Of a DNA stretch of 64,000 nt, positions 56,550-64,000 are shown piece after piece (position 1 is the stretch's first letter; each line of letters begins with the position of its first letter). This stretch comes from Mannheimia bovis. Its GTDB lineage: Bacteria > Pseudomonadota > Gammaproteobacteria > Enterobacterales > Pasteurellaceae. Both the position numbers and the translations under genes were made by a program. The notes below the pieces were generated by a model. It did no database searches and was not told where the DNA came from. It saw nothing but the letters and a program-made list of their open reading frames with translations. Where the stretch lies: contig NZ_CP061280.1 of assembly GCF_014541205.1 (NCBI RefSeq), forward strand, positions 698,798-762,797, in the 5' to 3' direction.

Positions 56550-58031
56550 ATGGCTAACTATTTCAACACATTAAATTTACGTCAAAAATTAGACCAATTA
56601 GGTCGTTGCCGCTTTATGGATCGTAACGAATTTGCAGACGGCTGCAATTTCTTAAAAGGCAAAAAAGTGGTGATCGTGGGCTGTGGTGCTCAAGGTTTAA
56701 ACCAAGGTTTAAATATGCGTGACAGCGGTTTAGACATCGCTTACGCATTGCGTGTTGAAGCAATTGCGGAAAAACGTGCTTCATTCAAACGTGCATCAGA
56801 AAACGGCTTTGTGGTTGGCACTTATGAGCAATTAATCCCTGAAGCAGATTTAGTGATCAACTTAACACCGGACAAACAACACTCAAAAGTGGTTGCTGAT
56901 GTAATGCCGTTAATGAAACAGGGTGCAGCATTCGGTTATTCACACGGTTTTAACATCGTGGAAGAAGGCGAGCAAATTCGCCCTGATATTACGGTTGTGA
57001 TGACTGCACCAAAATGCCCGGGTACAGAAGTACGTGAAGAATATAAACGTGGTTTCGGTGTGCCTACATTAATCGCAGTTCACCCTGAAAACGACCCGAA
57101 AGGCGAAGGCTTAGCGATTGCGAAAGCGTGGGCAAGTGCCACCGGTGGCGACCGTGCGGGCGTATTAGAATCTTCATTCGTGGCAGAAGTAAAATCTGAC
57201 TTAATGGGTGAGCAAACCATTCTTTGCGGTATGTTACAAGCAGGTTCTATCGTGTGCTACGACAAATTAGTGGCAGAAGGTAAAGATCCGGCTTACGCAG
57301 GTAAATTAATCCAATTCGGTTGGGAAACAATTACCGAAGCGTTAAAACAAGGTGGTATTACCTTAATGATGGATCGCTTGTCTAACAGTGCAAAATTACG
57401 TGCGTTCGAGCTTTCTGAGCAAATCAAAGAGAAATTAGCATTCTTATTTGAAAAACATATGGACGATATCATCAGCGGTGAGTTCTCATCAACTATGATG
57501 GCAGACTGGAAAAACGGCGATGCAAACCTACTAAAATGGCGTGAAGAAACCGGCAAAACAGCATTTGAAAATGCACCGGCGGCAGACGGCATCAAAATTT
57601 CCGAGCAAGAATACTTTGATAACGGCGTATTAATGGTTGCTATGGTAAAAGCCGGTGTTGAATTAGCGTTCGACACAATGGTTTCAGCAGGTATCTACGA
57701 AGAATCAGCTTACTATGAATCTTTACACGAGTTACCGTTAATCGCAAATACCATTGCTCGTAAACGTTTATATGAAATGAACGTGGTAATTTCAGACACG
57801 GCAGAATACGGCAACTACTTATTCTCACACGTTGCAACGCCAATTCTTGCAAAAGAAATTATCCCTAACTTAGAAAAAGGTGACTTAGGCGAGCCAACCC
57901 CGGCGGTTGAAATCGACAACGTTTATTTACGTGATGTAAATGATGCTATCCGTAACCACCCAATCGAGATCATCGGTCAAGAATTACGTGGTTATATGAC
58001 AGATATGAAACGTATTTCATCACAAGGTTAA
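56550..58031 (+). CDS. ilvC: Ketol-acid reductoisomerase (class II)
   Basis: A 493-residue long-form enzyme of valine/isoleucine synthesis: isomerises and reduces acetolactate or acetohydroxybutyrate with NADPH and Mg2+. NADPH loop [29 protein letters not shown] near residue 37; catalytic blocks [30 protein letters not shown] (metal-binding D and E) and a duplicated C-terminal domain (class II, as in E. coli, 491). AGAAGGA is 8 bases upstream. Strong codon bias implies high expression. ilvY is not adjacent. A strong terminator follows. Confidence 0.97.
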   Translation: MANYFNTLNLRQKLDQLGRCRFMDRNEFADGCNFLKGKKVVIVGCGAQGLNQGLNMRDSGLDIAYALRVEAIAEKRASFKRASENGFVVGTYEQLIPEADLVINLTPDKQHSKVVADVMPLMKQGAAFGYSHGFNIVEEGEQIRPDITVVMTAPKCPGTEVREEYKRGFGVPTLIAVHPENDPKGEGLAIAKAWASATGGDRAGVLESSFVAEVKSDLMGEQTILCGMLQAGSIVCYDKLVAEGKDPAYAGKLIQFGWETITEALKQGGITLMMDRLSNSAKLRAFELSEQIKEKLAFLFEKHMDDIISGEFSSTMMADWKNGDANLLKWREETGKTAFENAPAADGIKISEQEYFDNGVLMVAMVKAGVELAFDTMVSAGIYEESAYYESLHELPLIANTIARKRLYEMNVVISDTAEYGNYLFSHVATPILAKEIIPNLEKGDLGEPTPAVEIDNVYLRDVNDAIRNHPIEIIGQELRGYMTDMKRISSQG

Positions 58032-58052
58032 TTGATAATACCTTTATAAAAC

Positions 58053-58084
58053 AAAAGCCTGTAAGTCCTCCTTACAGGCTTTTT
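58053..58084 (+). terminator. Intrinsic terminator of ilvC
   Basis: AAAAGCCTGTAAG, 5-base loop, CTTACAGGCTTTT, then T. Confidence 0.9.
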
Positions 58085-58128
58085 GCTTATTTGCAAAACA
58101 CAAGAGAAAAACGACCGCTTGCTATACC

Positions 58129-58986
58129 TTATTTAGTTAATAAATCCAACGCTTCTTGGTATTTTGCCACGGTCTTTTCAATCACATCTGTAGGCACTTT
58201 CGGAGCAGGAGCTTGTTTGTTCCAACCGCTGTTTTCCAACCAATCACGTACGAACTGTTTGTCGAAAGACGGTGGGTTTGTGCCTTCTTGGTAGGTATCA
58301 ACTGACCAAAAACGGCTGGAATCCGGCGTAAGCACCTCGTCCATTAAAGTTAGTACGCCGTTTTCATCTAAACCAAATTCAAATTTGGTATCGCAGATAA
58401 TAATGCCTTTGGTTAGTGCATATTCTGCTGCTTCAGTATAAAGCTGTAATGCGGCATCACGCACTTTGGCGGCAAGTTCTGTACCGATTTGGCGCTCGCA
58501 TTCTTCATAGCTGATGTTGATGTCGTGATGGCCTACTTCTGCTTTGCTAGACGGGGTAAAAATCGGTTGTGGTAATTTGCTTGCCTCTACCAAACCTTCA
58601 GGTAATTTCAAGCCACAAATCGTGCCGGTTTGTTTATAATCTTTCAAGCCTGAACCGGTTAAATAGCCACGCACGATGGATTCAATTTTTACCGGCGTTA
58701 AGCGTTTGCACACCACTGCACGGTATTGGATCGCTTCAGCCTCTTCTTTCGGTAATACATCAAATACGCTATCGCCTGTGAAATGGTTTGGCATAATATG
58801 GGCTAATTTATCAAACCAAAAATTAGAAATTTGAGTTAGGATTTCGCCTTTACGGGGGATAGGGTCATCTAAAATCACATCGAATGCTGATAAGCGGTCG
58901 GTGGCAACCATTAACATTCTTTTATCATCAATTTCGTAAAGGTCACGCACTTTACCTGAATAGATTTTTTTTAAGCTGATTTGCAT
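58129..58986 (-). CDS. purC: Phosphoribosylaminoimidazole-succinocarboxamide synthase
   Basis: A 285-residue SAICAR synthetase, joining aspartate to CAIR with ATP in purine synthesis. Sequence begins [16 protein letters not shown]; other signatures are [53 protein letters not shown] and [14 protein letters not shown]. It is the longer, yeast-like form (E. coli has 237). A PurR operator 56 bases upstream indicates repression by purines. It is divergent from the his leader. Confidence 0.96.
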   Translation of the reverse strand: MQISLKKIYSGKVRDLYEIDDKRMLMVATDRLSAFDVILDDPIPRKGEILTQISNFWFDKLAHIMPNHFTGDSVFDVLPKEEAEAIQYRAVVCKRLTPVKIESIVRGYLTGSGLKDYKQTGTICGLKLPEGLVEASKLPQPIFTPSSKAEVGHHDINISYEECERQIGTELAAKVRDAALQLYTEAAEYALTKGIIICDTKFEFGLDENGVLTLMDEVLTPDSSRFWSVDTYQEGTNPPSFDKQFVRDWLENSGWNKQAPAPKVPTDVIEKTVAKYQEALDLLTK

Positions 58987-59041
58987 TTTTAAAATTCCTA
59001 TTTTGCGGATTTGTAAAAAACTGCCAAAATTATACCGCTTT

Positions 59042-59057
59042 ACGCAAACGTTTGCGA
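59042..59057. promoter_or_regulatory. PurR operator of purC
   Basis: ACGCAAACGTTTGCGA agrees with the PurR consensus ACGCAAACGTTTGCGT in 15 of 16 positions, and is 56 bases upstream of the purC start. Confidence 0.9.
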
Positions 59058-59106
59058 TAAATTCTTCCCTTTAATCAAAAATAAGCCATTTTTTCATAAA
59101 AAGTGC

Positions 59107-59135
59107 TTGTGATTTATCAATTTTCAGAGTATCTT
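59107..59135 (+). promoter_or_regulatory. Promoter of the his leader
   Basis: -35 TTGTGA (59107-59112), 17-base spacer, -10 TATCTT (59130-59135). It would start RNA near 59142, about 26 bases before the leader peptide. Confidence 0.55.
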
Positions 59136-59167
59136 TTAAACCAATTCAATTTTTGGAAAACAGAACA

Positions 59168-59212
59168 ATGACATTTATTCGTACTCATCGCCACCATCAT
59201 TTCCCTGAATAA
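59168..59212 (+). CDS. hisL: his operon leader peptide
   Basis: A 14-codon reading frame, [14 protein letters not shown], with four histidines (H7, H9-H11), preceded by GGAAAA. Ribosome stalling at the His codons when charged tRNA-His is scarce would shift the downstream hairpins. It is shorter in His than the seven-residue run of E. coli, and the histidines are interrupted by an arginine. Confidence 0.88.
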   Translation: MTFIRTHRHHHFPE

Positions 59213-59312
59213 TCTTTCGGGCATTTGGTGTGTGCGGAAGATAAAAAACTTCCGAGTACGCATAAGCAGACAAAATTTAACCCTCTCGGAAGTCGTTTCG
59301 AGAGGGTTTTTT
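59189..59312 (+). promoter_or_regulatory. Histidine attenuator with terminator (59280-59312)
   Basis: Base-paired parts can be read in full. A:B is CGCCACCA (59189-59196) with TGGTG/GCG (59226-59236). C:D is CGGAAG (59235-59240) with CTTCCG (59249-59254). E:F, the terminator, is ACCCTCTCG (59280-59288) with CGAGAGGGT (59299-59307), then T6. The alternative D:E pairs CTTCCGAG (59249-59256) with CTCGGAAG (59285-59292), 8 bp perfect, which would break the terminator. This is the classic his arrangement. Confidence 0.85.
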
Positions 59313-59345
59313 ACATTTAAAATTCAAAATAAGAAGGAAACAGCA

Positions 59346-60245
59346 ATGACAACACAAAATAGATTACGCATCGCAATGCAGAAAAAAGGGCGCTTGAGCC
59401 AAGAGTGCAGTGAATTACTTAAACAGTGTGGCGTGAAAATTATTTGGAATGACCAACGTTTGATTGCCTATTCGGAAAATATGCCGATTGAAATTTTGCG
59501 TGTGCGTGATGACGATATTCCGGGCTTGGTATTTGACGGCGTGGTAGATCTCGGCATTATCGGCGAAAACGTGTTAGAGGAAGAAGAGCTTGGGCGATTA
59601 GCTGCAGGCGAGAAAGTGGAATATAAAAAACTTCGTCAGTTAGATTTTGGCGGTTGCCGTTTATCGTTAGCGATCGACCGTGATCGTGGTTATAGCAATG
59701 TGCAGGATCTAACCGATGCAGTCATTGCAACTTCTTACCCGAACTTATTAAAACGTTATATGCAAGAGAAAGGCGTGCCGTTTAAAAGCATTCTGCTGAC
59801 AGGTTCAGTGGAAGTTGCCCCAGCTGCCGGCATTGCGACTGCAATCTGCGATTTGGTCTCTTCAGGTGCAACGTTAGAAGCAAACGGTTTGAAAGAAGTG
59901 GAGGTTATTTACCGCTCAACCGCTTGTTTAATTCAGCGTAAAGAGCCGTTATCTGCCGAGAAACAAGCGTTGGTGGATAAATTACTTACCCGTATTCAAG
60001 GGGTGCAACAGGCAGGTGAGTCAAAATACATTATGCTCCACGCACCGAAAGATAAACTGGCTGAAATCACGGCATTATTACCAGGTGTGGAAAACCCAAC
60101 CATTCTGCCGCTTGCCAATGATCAAAGCCGAGTAGCTATGCACGTGGTAAGCCAAGAAAACCTATTCTGGGAAACAATGGAGCAACTGAAAGAGATGGGA
60201 GCAAGTTCTGTACTTGTTCTCCCTATTGAGAAAATGCTGGCGTAG
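59346..60245 (+). CDS. hisG: ATP phosphoribosyltransferase (long form)
   Basis: A 299-residue long-form HisG, first enzyme of histidine synthesis, joining ATP to PRPP and inhibited by histidine. Signatures: [52 protein letters not shown], and [31 protein letters not shown] (PRPP site); the C-terminal ACT-like domain binds histidine. ATG 59346 has AGAAGGAAA ahead; the reading frame upstream runs into the attenuator. Notably hisG is followed by a terminator and convergent prfC, not by hisD. Confidence 0.96.
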   Translation: MTTQNRLRIAMQKKGRLSQECSELLKQCGVKIIWNDQRLIAYSENMPIEILRVRDDDIPGLVFDGVVDLGIIGENVLEEEELGRLAAGEKVEYKKLRQLDFGGCRLSLAIDRDRGYSNVQDLTDAVIATSYPNLLKRYMQEKGVPFKSILLTGSVEVAPAAGIATAICDLVSSGATLEANGLKEVEVIYRSTACLIQRKEPLSAEKQALVDKLLTRIQGVQQAGESKYIMLHAPKDKLAEITALLPGVENPTILPLANDQSRVAMHVVSQENLFWETMEQLKEMGASSVLVLPIEKMLA

Positions 60246-60253
60246 GAAAAGAA

Positions 60254-60288
60254 TTTGTCCGCCCGTTTGAGATAATTGGGCGGACAAA
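60254..60288. terminator. Bidirectional terminator between hisG and prfC
   Basis: TTTGTCCGCCC, 13-base loop, GGGCGGACAAA: an 11-bp perfect stem. Confidence 0.85.
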
Positions 60289-60302
60289 TTAGGTTTTTAT
60301 TA

Positions 60303-61883
60303 TTAATGCTCTCTTGTTTTAAAGAAGGTTACATCAGGATAACGTTCTTGAGCCAAGTTTAAATTCACCATAGTTGGGGCGATATAGGTAAGGTTATCAC
60401 CACCGTCTAGGGCTAAGTTTTGTTCGTTTTTGCGTTTAAATTCTTCAAATTTTTTCGCATCACTGCATTCAACCCAACGGGCGGTTGCCACGTTTACCGT
60501 TTCGTAAATTGCCTCAACGTTGTATTCCGATTTTAAGCGGGAAACGACTACGTCAAACTGTAGTACACCAACTGCACCCACAATTAAATCATTATTGATG
60601 AGTGGGCGGAAAACTTGTACAGCTCCTTCTTCCGAAAGTTGGACTAAGCCTTTCAGTAGTTGTTTTTGTTTGAGTGGATCTTTCAAGCGAATACGGCGGA
60701 ACAATTCCGGTGCGAAGTTTGGAATACCGGTAAATTTCAGGTTTTCGCCTTGGGTGAATGTATCACCGATTTGAATCGTGCCGTGGTTATGCAAGCCGAT
60801 AATATCACCTGCGTAAGCTTCTTCTGCGTGTGAACGGTCGCCTGCCATAAAGGTAAGGGCATCGGAAATGATCACATCTTTACCGATACGGACGTGCTTG
60901 AGCTTCATTCCTTTTTCATATTTGCCTGAAACCACACGCATAAAGGCAACTCGGTCACGGTGTTTTGGATCCATATTCGCTTGGATCTTAAACACGAAAC
61001 CGCTGAATTTTTCTTCGCTTGCCTCAACGGTACGGCTGTCAGATTCACGAGCTTGCGGAGCCGGAGCCCATTCGGTTAAACCGTCTAAGAAGTGGTTTAC
61101 CCCGAAGTTACCTAACGCTGTACCAAAGAACACCGGGGTTAATTCGCCGTTGATGAAAGCCTCGTGTTCAAATTCGTGTGATGCACCTTGTACCAATTCC
61201 AACTCATCACGCAGTTGTTGGGCTAAATCATCGCCAACCGCTTGATCTAACTCCGGATTATCTAATCCTTTAATAGTACGCACTTCTTGAATGGTATGAC
61301 CTTGACCTGTTTGGTAAAGATAGGTTTCATCTTTATAAATGTGATAAACCCCTTTGAACAATTTCCCGCAGCCGATTGGCCAAGTGATAGGTGCACAGTT
61401 GATTTTTAACACGCTTTCCACTTCGTCCAACAGTTCCATTGGGTCACGAATATCACGGTCGAGCTTGTTCATAAAGGTCAAAATTGGCGTATCACGCAAA
61501 CGGGTAACTTCCATTAATTTAATGGTACGTTCCTCAACCCCTTTTGCTGAGTCAATCACCATCAAGCAACTATCCACGGCGGTTAAGGTACGGTAAGTAT
61601 CTTCCGAGAAATCTTCGTGCCCCGGGGTGTCTAACAGGTTCACCAAGCAATCATTGTAAGGGAATTGCATTACCGAGGTGGTAATGGAAATTCCACGTTG
61701 TTTTTCCATCTCCATCCAGTCGGATTTTGCGTGTTGTGCCGAGCCTTTACCTTTTACCGAGCCTGCGGTTTGAATTGCATTTCCGTAAAGCAACACTTTT
61801 TCGGTGATAGTAGTTTTACCTGCATCGGGGTGGGAAATAATCGCAAAGGTGCGACGTTTATTAACTTCTTGTGGATATGACAT
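60303..61883 (-). CDS. prfC: Peptide chain release factor 3
   Basis: A 526-residue translational GTPase that removes RF1/RF2 after termination. G1 is [10 protein letters not shown]3 [19 protein letters not shown]4 FMNKLDRD, with the RF3-specific insert and C-terminal FKTREH. Length equals E. coli RF3 (529). Just upstream on the minus strand lies a GGCGG/CCGCC hairpin (61911-61925) in the leader, whose effect is unknown. Divergent from pbpG. Confidence 0.97.
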   Translation of the reverse strand: MSYPQEVNKRRTFAIISHPDAGKTTITEKVLLYGNAIQTAGSVKGKGSAQHAKSDWMEMEKQRGISITTSVMQFPYNDCLVNLLDTPGHEDFSEDTYRTLTAVDSCLMVIDSAKGVEERTIKLMEVTRLRDTPILTFMNKLDRDIRDPMELLDEVESVLKINCAPITWPIGCGKLFKGVYHIYKDETYLYQTGQGHTIQEVRTIKGLDNPELDQAVGDDLAQQLRDELELVQGASHEFEHEAFINGELTPVFFGTALGNFGVNHFLDGLTEWAPAPQARESDSRTVEASEEKFSGFVFKIQANMDPKHRDRVAFMRVVSGKYEKGMKLKHVRIGKDVIISDALTFMAGDRSHAEEAYAGDIIGLHNHGTIQIGDTFTQGENLKFTGIPNFAPELFRRIRLKDPLKQKQLLKGLVQLSEEGAVQVFRPLINNDLIVGAVGVLQFDVVVSRLKSEYNVEAIYETVNVATARWVECSDAKKFEEFKRKNEQNLALDGGDNLTYIAPTMVNLNLAQERYPDVTFFKTREH

Positions 61884-62102
61884 ATTTTCTCAATCAATGT
61901 AAATAAAAAGGGCGGAAAGACCGCCAAAAATTTAGGCGTTATTTTCGCTGATTTAAGGCGAGAGGGCAAGCGGTTAAATTTTGAGAGAACTTTGCAAATT
62001 TCTATTTGCAAAAATTTTGTAAAAATCGACCGCTTGCTATGGCACAACTCAAGAAACGGAGTACAATACCAAACTTTGACTTTATTTTTCGATGAATCTT
62101 TT

Positions 62103-62972
62103 ATGAAAAAACTTATTCCTCTCATCATTGCCGCATTAATATTGAGTGCTTGCTCTTCACAACCGGCAAAGAAACCAAGTCCTCGTATTAAGGCGAAACC
62201 TGCTTATATCCCTGCTGAAAATTCAGCTTATGTGGTGTTTGATTTAAAACAGAAAAAATTTTTAGAAGGAAAGAACTTTAACTTGGTTCGCCCGATTGCT
62301 TCCGTGACTAAATTAATGACAGCGGTTGTTTTCTTGGAAGAAAATCGCTACGGCTCAAGCTGCCAAACACAAATTCTGCCGTCAGATGCCGATTTTATTA
62401 AAGGCACAACCAGCCCGTTACCAAAGAATACCAACATCGCCTGTAGCGAATTATTAAAAGCGATGTTAGTTCGTTCCGATAACTATGCGGCACACGCCCT
62501 TGCTCACGCCACTCATTTAAATACAGCCCAATTTTTGGCACGAATGAACAGCAAAGCCCGTGAAATCGGTATGACCCAAACCTACTTTGGCGATAGCTCT
62601 GGCTTATCTGCTGATAATGTTTCGACCGTAGTTGATTTAGCAAAACTGGCAGGTTATGCCGCAAGTAAACCTGAAATTCAGCAACTATCTAATTCACCAT
62701 TAGTGAGTGTTTACGCAGGCGGTCGTTATTTCTCAATGAAAAACACCAATAGTATAGTGCGTTCTCAATCCTATCAAGCGTTAGTCAGCAAAACAGGCTA
62801 CACCCGTGAAGCCGGCTATAATTTAGCCTTTATTGCTAAAGGTGATTGCCGAGGCAAGCGAATTGGCGTGGTGAGCTTGAATAACAATAATGCGGCTGCA
62901 CGCTCTGATTTTACTGAGGCGATGTTGGCGAAATATCAATGCGTGCCAAATCCGTATAGACAATATGATTAA
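62103..62972 (+). CDS. pbpG: D-alanyl-D-alanine endopeptidase (PBP7 type), lipoprotein
   Basis: A 289-residue serine DD-endopeptidase of the S11 family that cuts peptidoglycan cross-links. The catalytic motifs are SVTKLM (SxxK), SDN, and KTGYTREAG. The N-terminus MKKLIPLIIAALILSACSSQPAKK is a lipoprotein signal with lipobox LSAC; E. coli PbpG has a plain signal peptide, so membrane tethering here is a difference. ATG 62103 is used; the frame upstream is AT-rich leader with uptake-signal remnants. Confidence 0.92.
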   Translation: MKKLIPLIIAALILSACSSQPAKKPSPRIKAKPAYIPAENSAYVVFDLKQKKFLEGKNFNLVRPIASVTKLMTAVVFLEENRYGSSCQTQILPSDADFIKGTTSPLPKNTNIACSELLKAMLVRSDNYAAHALAHATHLNTAQFLARMNSKAREIGMTQTYFGDSSGLSADNVSTVVDLAKLAGYAASKPEIQQLSNSPLVSVYAGGRYFSMKNTNSIVRSQSYQALVSKTGYTREAGYNLAFIAKGDCRGKRIGVVSLNNNNAAARSDFTEAMLAKYQCVPNPYRQYD

Positions 62973-63043
62973 TGGCTACCTTGAGAAAATAGCGGTTTTT
63001 CTCTACAATATTGCCTTTTAATTTAGAGAATTGAGACAACATT

Positions 63044-63628
63044 GTGTCAGAAATTAAATTGATTGTCGGGCTTGCCAACCCCGGAGCAAAATATGAAGAG
63101 ACTCGTCATAATGCAGGCGAGTGGATGGTGAATGAAATTGCCCGAATGTATAACGTCAGCCTGAAAGAAGAAGCAAAATATTTCGGCAAGGTGGCAAAAA
63201 TTAATACTGCTCAAGGCGAAGTGCGTTTATTAGTGCCGACCACTTTTATGAATTTAAGTGGCAAAGCAGTAGGAGCGTTAGCAAATTTTTATCGTATCAA
63301 ACCGGAAGAAATTTTGGTGGCTCACGATGAGCTAGATCTACCCCCCGGTTCGGTTAAGTTGAAAAAAGGTGGCGGACACGGCGGGCATAATGGCTTGAAA
63401 GATATTATTGCTGCCCTTGGCAATAATAAAGAGTTTTACCGTGTGCGGATTGGTATCGGGCACCCGGGGCATAAGGATTTAGTGGCAGCCTATGTACTAG
63501 GCAAACCGGCTCCGCAAGAAAAAGAGCTGATTAACGCTGTGGTTGATGAAAGCAGCCGTTGTGTCGAAATTTTATTAAAAGACGGTATAGTCAAAGCAAC
63601 CAACCGATTGAATGCGTTTAAGGCGTGA
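63044..63628 (+). CDS. pth: Peptidyl-tRNA hydrolase
   Basis: A 194-residue enzyme that frees tRNA from stalled peptidyl-tRNA. Family signature [26 protein letters not shown] contains the catalytic His; further blocks are [13 protein letters not shown] (Asn) and [31 protein letters not shown] (Asp, and His). Starts with GTG. It precedes ychF by 78 bases, the pth-ychF pairing that is conserved in gammaproteobacteria. Confidence 0.97.
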   Translation: MSEIKLIVGLANPGAKYEETRHNAGEWMVNEIARMYNVSLKEEAKYFGKVAKINTAQGEVRLLVPTTFMNLSGKAVGALANFYRIKPEEILVAHDELDLPPGSVKLKKGGGHGGHNGLKDIIAALGNNKEFYRVRIGIGHPGHKDLVAAYVLGKPAPQEKELINAVVDESSRCVEILLKDGIVKATNRLNAFKA

Positions 63629-63630
63629 TT

Positions 63631-63657
63631 GTAGGAGCGAATGTAATTCGCCCCTAC
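63631..63657. repeat. Extragenic palindrome fused to an uptake signal
   Basis: GTAGGAGCGAAT (63631-63642), 3-base loop, ATTCGCCCCTAC (63646-63657) with one mismatch. Its last bases are the start of ACAAGCGGT (63656-63664). Related to 35373-35400. Confidence 0.65.
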
Positions 63658-63706
63658 AAGCGGTTAAAAATAGTTAAAAATTTACAAATAATCAAAGGAA
63701 CAAAAA

Positions 63707-64000
63707 ATGGGATTTAAATGTGGTATTGTGGGTTTACCAAACGTCGGTAAATCAACTCTTTTCAACGCATTAACAAAAGCAGGAATTGAAGCAGCGAACT
63801 ATCCGTTCTGTACCATTGAACCAAACACGGGCGTAGTGCCAATGCCGGATCCGCGTTTAGATGCGTTGGCGGAAATCGTAAAACCTGAGCGTGTATTGCC
63901 AACCACAATGGAATTTGTAGATATTGCGGGCTTAGTTGCCGGTGCGAGTAAAGGTGAAGGTTTAGGTAATAAATTCTTAGCAAACATTCGTGAAACCGAT
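63707..64000 (+). CDS. ychF: Redox-regulated ribosome-associated ATPase YchF (N-terminal part)
   Basis: The first 98 codons, running past the window end. Begins [43 protein letters not shown], with the G1 loop GLPNVGKST and the switch region, then [22 protein letters not shown] (G3). The ATPase OLA1/YchF prefers ATP over GTP and is linked to translation and oxidative stress. An AAAGGAAC site lies 7 bases ahead of the ATG. The frame is intact so far. Confidence 0.95.
   Translation, partial: MGFKCGIVGLPNVGKSTLFNALTKAGIEAANYPFCTIEPNTGVVPMPDPRLDALAEIVKPERVLPTTMEFVDIAGLVAGASKGEGLGNKFLANIRETD

Noticed and set aside
57293-57676. 127-codon minus-strand frame inside ilvC
   Set aside because: Antisense shadow produced by strong codon bias in ilvC.
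59232-59345. Upstream extension of hisG by 38 codons
   Set aside because: The extension reads through the attenuator terminator stem, has no ribosome-binding site, and is not part of known HisG proteins.
60868-61245. 125-codon plus-strand frame inside prfC
   Set aside because: Antisense shadow of a conserved GTPase gene.
61992-62102. Upstream extension of pbpG
   Set aside because: It would destroy the lipoprotein signal; ATG 62103 gives a proper signal peptide and lipobox.

Overview
The window is a chromosomal segment of a Pasteurellaceae bacterium. Three things point there. The gene content is typical of the family. DNA is AT-rich. The 9-base uptake signal ACAAGCGGT (or its complement ACCGCTTGT) recurs more than 25 times, usually followed by an A/T tract containing TTGCAAA. 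That form is the 'Apl-type' uptake sequence of the Actinobacillus pleuropneumoniae / Mannheimia / Bibersteinia side of the family, not the AAGTGCGGT of Haemophilus influenzae. I cannot name the species from the sequence alone.

Layout. 1-2.1 kb: end of a haem/iron-complex ABC importer operon (binding protein, permease, ATPase). 2.1-6.9 kb: a group of NAD(P)H- and flavin-dependent oxidoreductases with a LysR regulator. 7.0-11.9 kb: a type III restriction-modification locus (mod-res) bracketed by two near-identical 56-bp uptake-signal pairs. 12-18.3 kb: LysR regulator, FMN reductase, patatin-like lipoprotein and lacZ. 18.5-28.4 kb: menB, mrcB, dps, trmN, rraA, mscS, rluC-folP-yffB and dapE. 28.5-33.6 kb: a Na+/H+ antiporter, the thiosulfate uptake pair tsuA-tsuB, and katG. 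33.8-37.4 kb: dnaK, a small unknown gene, and dnaJ behind a heat-shock promoter. 37.5-41.9 kb: a CPBP-like membrane protein, the eamA/phosphopantetheinyl transferase/psiE/nudF operon, and nhaA. 41.9-43.0 kb: a complete 1,090-bp insertion sequence with 20-bp inverted ends and an 8-bp target duplication. Its transposase carries a one-base shift in an A6 run. 43-50.7 kb: panF-yhdT-metJ, mlaA, mpl, a di-haem cytochrome c peroxidase, a DUF4298 gene, and oxyR-fabR. 50.9-64 kb: thrC, mgsA, yccS, pqiA, ilvC, purC, the his leader with hisG, prfC, pbpG, pth and the start of ychF.

Regulation can be read in several places. OxyR is encoded here. Its operator pattern (ATAG-N7-CTAT units on a 22-bp period) is found upstream of katG and dps, and in weaker form upstream of oxyR. 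A perfect FNR site lies upstream of the cytochrome c peroxidase. A perfect CRP site lies between lacZ and menB. There is a near-perfect PurR operator at purC, a MetJ box at metJ, a sigma-32 promoter at dnaK, and a fully resolvable histidine attenuator ahead of a hisG that is not followed by the other his genes. Oxidative-stress and peroxide functions (katG, dps, oxyR, ccp, reductases) are notably frequent but scattered.

Most of the window is ordinary core genome. I did not find a convincing new multi-gene system: no CRISPR array, prophage, or unexplained defence cluster beyond the type III R-M. The most unusual material is non-coding or mobile: the insertion sequence and its frameshift, the repeats flanking the R-M locus, a branched multi-hairpin element at 52.76 kb, two families of short palindromic repeats, and a hairpin that buries the tsuA ribosome-binding site.
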